Below are positions 56,340 through 64,000 of a stretch of 64,000 bases of DNA, in pieces (the first letter of the stretch is position 1; each line of letters starts with the position of its first letter). Source of the stretch: Buttiauxella sp. A111 (GTDB taxonomy: Bacteria; Pseudomonadota; Gammaproteobacteria; Enterobacterales; Enterobacteriaceae). The position numbers were made by a program, and so were the translations under genes. The notes below the pieces were generated by a model, which made no database searches, was not told where the DNA came from, and saw only the letters and a program-made list of their open reading frames with translations. The stretch spans positions 637,117 to 701,116 of the forward strand of contig NZ_BJFN01000002.1 of the NCBI RefSeq assembly GCF_014189855.1, given 5' to 3'.

Positions 56340-57365
56340 ATGAAAAAGACATTGATCTCCACTCTGGTCGCAGCCGGTGCATTATTCGCGGTTGTTAATC
56401 AGGCCCATGCTGGTTCCACGTTTGAAGCGGTAAAAAAGAAAGGCTTTGTGCAGTGCGGAATCAGTGACGGCTTGCCTGGTTTTTCTTATGCCGATGCAAA
56501 CGGTAAATTTACCGGTATTGATGTGGACGTTTGCCGTGGTGTTGCAGCTGCGGTATTTGGCGATGCGTCGAAAGTGAAATACACCCCACTGACAGCGAAA
56601 GAGCGTTTCACTGCTCTGCAATCCGGTGAAGTAGACATTTTATCGCGTAATACCACCTGGACTTCCTCCCGTGATGCGGGCATGGGTATGTCGTTTACTG
56701 GTGTCACTTATTACGACGGTATCGGCTTCCTGACCCACAACAAAGCGGATTTGAAAAGCGCGAAGGAACTGGATGGCGCAACGGTTTGTATTCAGGCAGG
56801 CACGGACACTGAACTCAACGTTGCTGACTATTTCAAAGCCAATAACATGAAATACACTCCAGTGACTTTCGACCGTTCTGATGAATCAGCTAAAGCATTG
56901 GAATCCGGTCGCTGCGATACCCTGGCTTCCGATCAGTCGCAACTCTACGCTCTGCGCATAAAACTGAGCAATCCTGGTGAGTGGATTGTTCTCCCAGAAG
57001 TTATTTCAAAAGAACCTTTAGGCCCTGTTGTCCGTCGTGGAGATGAAGACTGGTTCTCCATCGTGCGCTGGACTTTGTTCGCTATGCTGAATGCTGAAGA
57101 GATGGGTGTTGATTCTAAAAACGTTGACCAGATGGCCGCTAACCCAACAACGCCAGATATGGCGCACCTGTTAGGTAAAGAAGGTGATTTTGGTAAGGAC
57201 CTGAAACTCGACAACAAATGGGCATACAACATCGTCAAACAAGTGGGCAACTACGCTGAAATTTTCGAGCACAACGTTGGCTCTGAAAGCCCGCTGAAAA
57301 TCAAACGTGGACAAAACAACTTGTGGAATAAAGGTGGCATTCAATACGCACCACCGGTTCGCTAA
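56340..57365 (+). CDS. aapJ: General L-amino acid ABC transporter, periplasmic binding protein (YhdW/AapJ)
   Basis: This is the solute-binding protein of a polar amino acid ABC transporter like Rhizobium AapJQMP. It has 341 residues like E. coli YhdW. A signal peptide is cut after AHA near residue 24. The family 3 binding domain starts VKKKGFVQCGISDGLPGF. E. coli K-12 yhdW is annotated as a possible pseudogene in some releases; here it is intact as far as can be read. It is the first gene of the operon behind the sigma-54 promoter. Confidence 0.95.
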   Translation: MKKTLISTLVAAGALFAVVNQAHAGSTFEAVKKKGFVQCGISDGLPGFSYADANGKFTGIDVDVCRGVAAAVFGDASKVKYTPLTAKERFTALQSGEVDILSRNTTWTSSRDAGMGMSFTGVTYYDGIGFLTHNKADLKSAKELDGATVCIQAGTDTELNVADYFKANNMKYTPVTFDRSDESAKALESGRCDTLASDQSQLYALRIKLSNPGEWIVLPEVISKEPLGPVVRRGDEDWFSIVRWTLFAMLNAEEMGVDSKNVDQMAANPTTPDMAHLLGKEGDFGKDLKLDNKWAYNIVKQVGNYAEIFEHNVGSESPLKIKRGQNNLWNKGGIQYAPPVR

Positions 57366-57436
57366 GCGATACGTCAGAAATGGGCACTACAACAGTAGTG
57401 CCCAAAAGTTTGAGTTCATGTCACTGAGGTTCGCTT

Positions 57437-58618
57437 ATGTCCCATCGCCGCCCAATCGTAAAAGGTGATATTTCCTTTTCTAACCCAGCGGTTCGTGCCT
57501 GGCTGTTTCAGATTATTGCTGTCGTCGCCGTTGTCGGCATCGCTATTTACCTGATACTCAACACCGTCACTAACCTTAACAATCGTGGCATTACCTCAGG
57601 TTTTGCATTCCTTGACCGTAGCGCCGGCTTCGGTATCGTTCAGCATCTTATTGATTATGAACAGGGTGATACCTATGGACGTGTGTTCATTGTTGGTCTG
57701 CTGAATACCTTATTGGTTTCAGCACTGTGCATACTGTTTGCGTCATTTATTGGCTTTTTCCTCGGGCTGGCTCGGCTTTCCGATAACTGGCTACTGCGCA
57801 AGCTGTCTACTTTTTACATTGAGACGTTCCGCAATATTCCACCTTTATTGCAAATCTTCTTTTGGTATTTTGCCGTACTGCGTAACCTTCCAGGCCCTCG
57901 CCAGGCGGTCAGTGCATTCGATCTTCTTTTTCTGAGTAATCGCGGGCTTTACATCCCATCGCCACAGATTGGTGAAGGTGCGCTGGCCTTTTTGGCCGCA
58001 ATTATCCTGGCACTTATCGCATCAGCAGGTCTGTATCGTTACAACAAAATGCATCAGATCAAAACTGGGCAGTTACGTCGTACCTGGCCGTACGCGCTGG
58101 GCCTATTGATATTATTGCCGATGCTTGCCCAGTGGATTTTCGGTTCTGCACTGCACTGGGATATTCCAGCGTTGCGCGGCTTTAACTTCCGCGGAGGGAT
58201 GGTTCTGATTCCTGAGCTGGCGGCATTAACCCTGGCGTTATCGGTTTATACCTCGGCTTTCATTGCTGAAATCATCCGTGCAGGCATTCAGTCCGTGCCT
58301 TATGGCCAACACGAAGCGGCACGTTCGTTAGGGATACCGAACCCGGTCACATTGCGTCAGGTCATCATTCCGCAGGCAATGCGCGTGATCATTCCACCGC
58401 TCACTAGTCAGTATCTCAATATCGTTAAGAACTCATCGCTGGCAGCCGCTATTGGCTACCCGGATATGGTTTCACTATTTGCAGGTACAGTCCTCAATCA
58501 GACAGGACAAGCGATTGAAACTATTGCCATAACGATGTCGGTGTATTTGGTTATAAGCCTGACTATTTCGCTATTGATGAATATCTATAATCGGCGAATT
58601 GCCCTGATAGAGCGCTAA
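57437..58618 (+). CDS. aapQ: Amino acid ABC transporter permease (YhdX/AapQ)
   Basis: This is one of two inner-membrane permeases of the general amino acid transporter. It has 393 residues, the length of E. coli YhdX. It has about eight membrane helices; the HisM-type permease domain carries the EAA loop GQHEAARSLGIPNPVTLRQVI (shown trimmed), which docks to the ATPase. A long insertion between helices is typical of AapQ. It lies 71 bases after aapJ and 9 bases before aapM. Confidence 0.95.
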   Translation: MSHRRPIVKGDISFSNPAVRAWLFQIIAVVAVVGIAIYLILNTVTNLNNRGITSGFAFLDRSAGFGIVQHLIDYEQGDTYGRVFIVGLLNTLLVSALCILFASFIGFFLGLARLSDNWLLRKLSTFYIETFRNIPPLLQIFFWYFAVLRNLPGPRQAVSAFDLLFLSNRGLYIPSPQIGEGALAFLAAIILALIASAGLYRYNKMHQIKTGQLRRTWPYALGLLILLPMLAQWIFGSALHWDIPALRGFNFRGGMVLIPELAALTLALSVYTSAFIAEIIRAGIQSVPYGQHEAARSLGIPNPVTLRQVIIPQAMRVIIPPLTSQYLNIVKNSSLAAAIGYPDMVSLFAGTVLNQTGQAIETIAITMSVYLVISLTISLLMNIYNRRIALIER

Positions 58619-58627
58619 GGAATTACG

Positions 58628-59728
58628 ATGGCAAAAGCATTGATGTCACATCACACGCGCCCAGCAGTGGTTCGTTTAGGGACCGTACAGTGGGCTCGTA
58701 AAAATCTCTTTTCCAGCTGGTCTAACAGCTTACTGACTATTTTCTGTTTGTGGATGATGTGGGAGCTTATCCCCCCATTGCTAAATTGGACGATATTCCA
58801 GGCAAACTGGTTTGGTGAGACCCGTGCAGACTGTACTAAGGAAGGTGCTTGCTGGGTGTTTATCCACGCACGGTTCGGGCAGTTTATGTATGGGTTGTAT
58901 CCGCATGACCAGCGTTGGCGCATTAATCTCGCACTGCTTGTTGGGCTCGTATCGATAATCCCAATGTTCTGGAATGCCATGCCGCACCGCGGACGATACA
59001 TTGCTGTGTGGGCTGTCATCTATCCATTGGTTGTTTGGGGCCTATTGTACGGTGGCTTTTTGGGGATGGATCGTGTCGAAACTCGCCAGTGGGGCGGGCT
59101 CACATTAACGTTGATCATTGCTTCGGTAGGGATCGCTGGTGCCTTACCTTTGGGGATCTTACTGGCATTAGGTCGACGCTCAACCATGCCAGTCGTCAGA
59201 ATATTATCCGTGGTATTTATCGAGTTCTGGCGCGGTGTACCGTTAATCACGGTGTTGTTCATGTCATCAGTCATGTTGCCATTGTTTCTTTCGGAAGGAA
59301 CAAGCATCGATAAACTAATCCGCGCACTCGTCGGGGTGATCCTATTCCAGTCAGCTTATGTCGCTGAAGTGGTCCGCGGGGGCTTACAGGCCTTACCAAA
59401 AGGGCAATATGAAGCCGCAGAGTCTCTGGCGCTTGGTTACTGGAAAACACAAGGGCTGGTTATCTTACCCCAGGCACTGAAAATGGTGATCCCAGGCCTG
59501 GTCAATACCATCATTGCGCTGTTTAAAGATACCAGCCTGGTGATCATTATCGGCCTGTTTGATCTGTTCAGCAGTGTACAACAAGCCACTGTTGATCCTG
59601 CCTGGCTTGGCATGTCGACTGAAGGCTACGTCTTTGCCGCTCTCATCTACTGGATTTTCTGTTTCAGTATGTCGCGCTATAGCCAGCATCTTGAAAAACG
59701 TTTTAACACCGGACGAACACCGCATTGA
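58628..59728 (+). CDS. aapM: Amino acid ABC transporter permease (YhdY/AapM)
   Basis: This is the second permease of the transporter, 366 residues (E. coli YhdY 367). N-terminal helix about 32-55 is followed by a Trp/Cys-containing periplasmic segment (TRADCTKEGACWVF), then the core permease domain with the EAA loop KGQYEAAESLALGYWKTQGL, exactly 20 residues. It starts 9 bases after aapQ and ends 10 bases before aapP, so the permeases and ATPase are tightly linked. Confidence 0.95.
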   Translation: MAKALMSHHTRPAVVRLGTVQWARKNLFSSWSNSLLTIFCLWMMWELIPPLLNWTIFQANWFGETRADCTKEGACWVFIHARFGQFMYGLYPHDQRWRINLALLVGLVSIIPMFWNAMPHRGRYIAVWAVIYPLVVWGLLYGGFLGMDRVETRQWGGLTLTLIIASVGIAGALPLGILLALGRRSTMPVVRILSVVFIEFWRGVPLITVLFMSSVMLPLFLSEGTSIDKLIRALVGVILFQSAYVAEVVRGGLQALPKGQYEAAESLALGYWKTQGLVILPQALKMVIPGLVNTIIALFKDTSLVIIIGLFDLFSSVQQATVDPAWLGMSTEGYVFAALIYWIFCFSMSRYSQHLEKRFNTGRTPH

Positions 59729-59738
59729 GGATGAATAA

Positions 59739-60497
59739 ATGAGTCAAATTACTATGCGCCCCGCTGATGCGATGATCATGCTGGAGAATGTCAATAAATG
59801 GTACGGGCAGTTTCATGTGCTAAAAGATATCAATCTGAAGGTGCAGAAAGGTGAGCGCATTGTATTGTGCGGCCCTTCCGGCTCAGGTAAATCCACAACC
59901 ATACGTTGTATTAATCATCTGGAAGAACATCAGCAAGGGCGTATTGTCGTTGATGGTACTGAGCTAAACGATGATTTGCGAAATATTGAGAAGGTTCGAA
60001 CCGAAGTAGGGATGGTATTCCAGCATTTTAATCTTTTCCCGCATCTCACCGTGTTGCAGAACTGTACGCTAGCTCCAATTTGGGTGCGAAAAATGCCCAA
60101 GAAAGAGGCTGAAGTGCTGGCAATGCATTATCTGGAAAAAGTACGAATTGCCGAGCATGCGCATAAATTTCCGGGGCAAATATCCGGAGGGCAACAGCAA
60201 CGCGTGGCGATTGCTCGCTCGTTGTGTATGAAGCCAAAGATCATGCTTTTTGATGAACCCACCTCTGCACTTGATCCAGAGATGGTAAAGGAAGTGCTCG
60301 ATACGATGATTGGCCTTGCTGAATCAGGGATGACCATGCTGTGTGTGACACATGAAATGGGCTTTGCACGAACGGTAGCAGATAGAGTGATCTTCATGGA
60401 TCGAGGGGAAATTGTTGAGCAGGCGCCTCCAAATGAGTTTTTTGCTCATCCAAAATCAGAACGTACACGCGCTTTCCTGTCTCAGGTTATTCATTGA
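59739..60497 (+). CDS. aapP: Amino acid ABC transporter ATP-binding protein (YhdZ/AapP)
   Basis: This is the ATPase of the general amino acid transporter. It has 252 residues, as in E. coli YhdZ. Walker [10 protein letters not shown], signature [14 protein letters not shown], Walker [15 protein letters not shown] and the switch His in CVTHEMGFA are all intact. It is the last gene of aapJQMP and is followed by two hairpins, the second shared with the converging rRNA operon. Confidence 0.97.
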   Translation: MSQITMRPADAMIMLENVNKWYGQFHVLKDINLKVQKGERIVLCGPSGSGKSTTIRCINHLEEHQQGRIVVDGTELNDDLRNIEKVRTEVGMVFQHFNLFPHLTVLQNCTLAPIWVRKMPKKEAEVLAMHYLEKVRIAEHAHKFPGQISGGQQQRVAIARSLCMKPKIMLFDEPTSALDPEMVKEVLDTMIGLAESGMTMLCVTHEMGFARTVADRVIFMDRGEIVEQAPPNEFFAHPKSERTRAFLSQVIH

Positions 60498-60504
60498 TAT
60501 TTAA

Positions 60505-60534
60505 AGATAAAAGCCACAGAGGTGGCTTTATCTC
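60505..60534 (+). terminator. First hairpin after aapP
   Basis: AGATAAAAGCCAC (60505-60517) pairs with GTGGCTTTATCT (60522-60533), with one bulged A. It has a weak T content afterwards, so it may be a minor terminator or an mRNA end-protecting hairpin. Confidence 0.55.
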
Positions 60535-60551
60535 TTACAATGATACAAAAC

Positions 60552-60582
60552 AAAAAGGCCATCCTTTCGGATGGCCTTTTTG
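60552..60582. terminator. Bidirectional terminator between aapP and rRNA operon
   Basis: AAAAAGGCCATCC pairs with GGATGGCCTTTTT around a 4-base loop (60552-60582). A's on one side and T's on the other allow it to stop both aapJQMP (+) and the rRNA operon (-). Confidence 0.92.
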
Positions 60583-60590
60583 TTTATTTG

Positions 60591-60710
60591 GAGCCTGGCA
60601 GTTCCCTACTCTCGCATGGGGAGACCCCACACTACCATCGGCGCTACGGCGTTTCACTTCTGAGTTCGGCATGGGGTCAGGTGGGACCACCGCGCTACTG
60701 CCGCCAGGCA
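60591..60710 (-). rRNA. rrfF: 5S ribosomal RNA (distal copy)
   Basis: The minus strand reads TGCCTGGCGGCAGTAGCGCG at its 5' end and ends with GGGAACTGCCAGGCT, giving 120 nucleotides. It is the second 5S of the operon, after tRNA-Thr, as rrfF is in E. coli rrnD. Apart from the flanks it appears identical to the proximal copy. Confidence 0.97.
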
Positions 60711-60746
60711 AATTCTTTATCCAGCGCCGAACATTAACCTAAAAAC

Positions 60747-60822
60747 TGGTGCTGATACCCAGAGTCGAACTGGGGACCTCACCCTTACCAAGGGTGCGCT
60801 CTACCAACTGAGCCATATCAGC
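60747..60822 (-). tRNA. thrV: tRNA-Thr (GGU anticodon)
   Basis: The minus strand gives a 76-nt cloverleaf beginning GCTGATATGGCTCAGTTGG and ending with encoded CCA. The anticodon loop is CTTGGTAA with anticodon GGT, and the T loop TTCGACT is present. It lies between two 5S genes, the arrangement of thrV in E. coli rrnD. Confidence 0.97.
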
Positions 60823-60835
60823 ACGCTTTAATTTG

Positions 60836-60955
60836 GAGCCTGGCAGTTCCCTACTCTCGCATGGGGAGACCCCACACTACCATCGGCGCTACGGCGTTTC
60901 ACTTCTGAGTTCGGCATGGGGTCAGGTGGGACCACCGCGCTACTGCCGCCAGGCA
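60836..60955 (-). rRNA. rrfD: 5S ribosomal RNA (proximal copy)
   Basis: This is a second 120-nt 5S sequence in the same orientation, 13 bases 5' of the tRNA-Thr gene on the minus strand and 114 bases after the 23S 3' end. The 23S-5S spacer has a small hairpin AACACC-TTCG-GGTGTT near 61052-61068. Confidence 0.97.
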
Positions 60956-61069
60956 TATTCTGTTTCATTAACCGTCGCAGTGTTATCTGCAACCATTAAC
61001 GTAAAATCTTGGAATTAAGCTGAAAATTAAAGTGTCTTTCTCATTATCTTAAAACACCTTCGGTGTTGT

Positions 61070-63978
<2,909 letters not shown>

Positions 63979-64000
63979 TCACAACCCGAAGATGTCTCGT
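63979..64000 (-). other. Spacer upstream of 23S rRNA
   Basis: The last 22 bases are the start of the 16S-23S spacer, including CATCTTCGGGTTGTGAG on the minus strand. Too short to show which spacer tRNAs the operon carries. Confidence 0.7.

Noticed and set aside
60494..61018. Open frames across the 5S genes repeating the peptide MEPGSSLLSHGETPHYHRRYG
   Set aside because: These are translations of the antisense strand of the two identical 5S genes, not proteins.

Overview
The window is ordinary core chromosome of an Enterobacteriaceae bacterium (Enterobacterales, Gammaproteobacteria). Nearly every protein can be recognised as a close homologue of an Escherichia coli K-12 gene, usually of identical length. 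Gene order follows the E. coli rpoN to rrnD segment. It is not E. coli itself: the fimbrial/gltF block, nanEK-yhcH, acuI (yhdH), yhdJ and acrSEF are missing from the places they occupy in K-12. msrPQ sits between csrD and aroQ, a yoaC-type gene sits after fis, and yhcN is duplicated. I cannot name the genus with confidence.

Layout. 1-3220 (+): 3' part of rpoN, then hpf, ptsN, rapZ, npr (sigma-54 and nitrogen PTS cluster). 3220-3365: a MITE-like palindromic element filling the gap between converging npr and mtgA. 3364-8320 (-): mtgA, elbB, arcB, yhcC, with the small RNA ArcZ on + between elbB and arcB. 8915-14888 (+): a leader ORF, then gltB and gltD (glutamate synthase). 15001-18457 (-): nanT, nanA, nanR with a triple GGTATA NanR operator. 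18629-22295 (-): sspB, sspA, rpsI, rplM, zapE. 22476-25639 (+): zapG, degQ, degS. 25704-26642 (-): mdh. 27075-28570 (+): argR and two DUF1471 genes. 28640-32330 (-): yhcO, an aldehyde dehydrogenase remnant, aaeB, aaeA, aaeX, with divergent aaeR. 33454-45770 (-): tldD, yhdP, rng, maf, mreD, mreC, mreB, csrD. 46058-54583 (+): msrP, msrQ, aroQ, accB, accC, yhdT, panF, prmA, dusB, fis. 54852-55394 (-): yoaC-like gene and a small unknown ORF. 55597-60497 (+): yhdV and the aapJQMP-type amino-acid ABC transporter behind a sigma-54-type promoter. 60591-63978 (-): the 3' half of an rRNA operon (23S, 5S, tRNA-Thr, 5S); its 16S lies beyond the window.

Themes. Nitrogen: sigma-54, PtsN/NPr/RapZ, glutamate synthase, ArgR and the sigma-54-promoted amino-acid transporter. 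Envelope and shape: MtgA, MreBCD, ZapE/ZapG, DegQ/DegS, YhdP, MsrPQ. Redox and carbon control: ArcB with ArcZ, CsrD, Mdh. Translation: HPF, L13, S9, PrmA, DusB, Fis and rRNA.

I found no new defence, secretion or biosynthetic system. The least explained items are the 28-codon gltB leader ORF, the element between npr and mtgA, the deleted dehydrogenase gene, the shortened nan cluster and the 47-codon ORF beside yoaC. Comparisons with E. coli rest on remembered sequences, not on searches.
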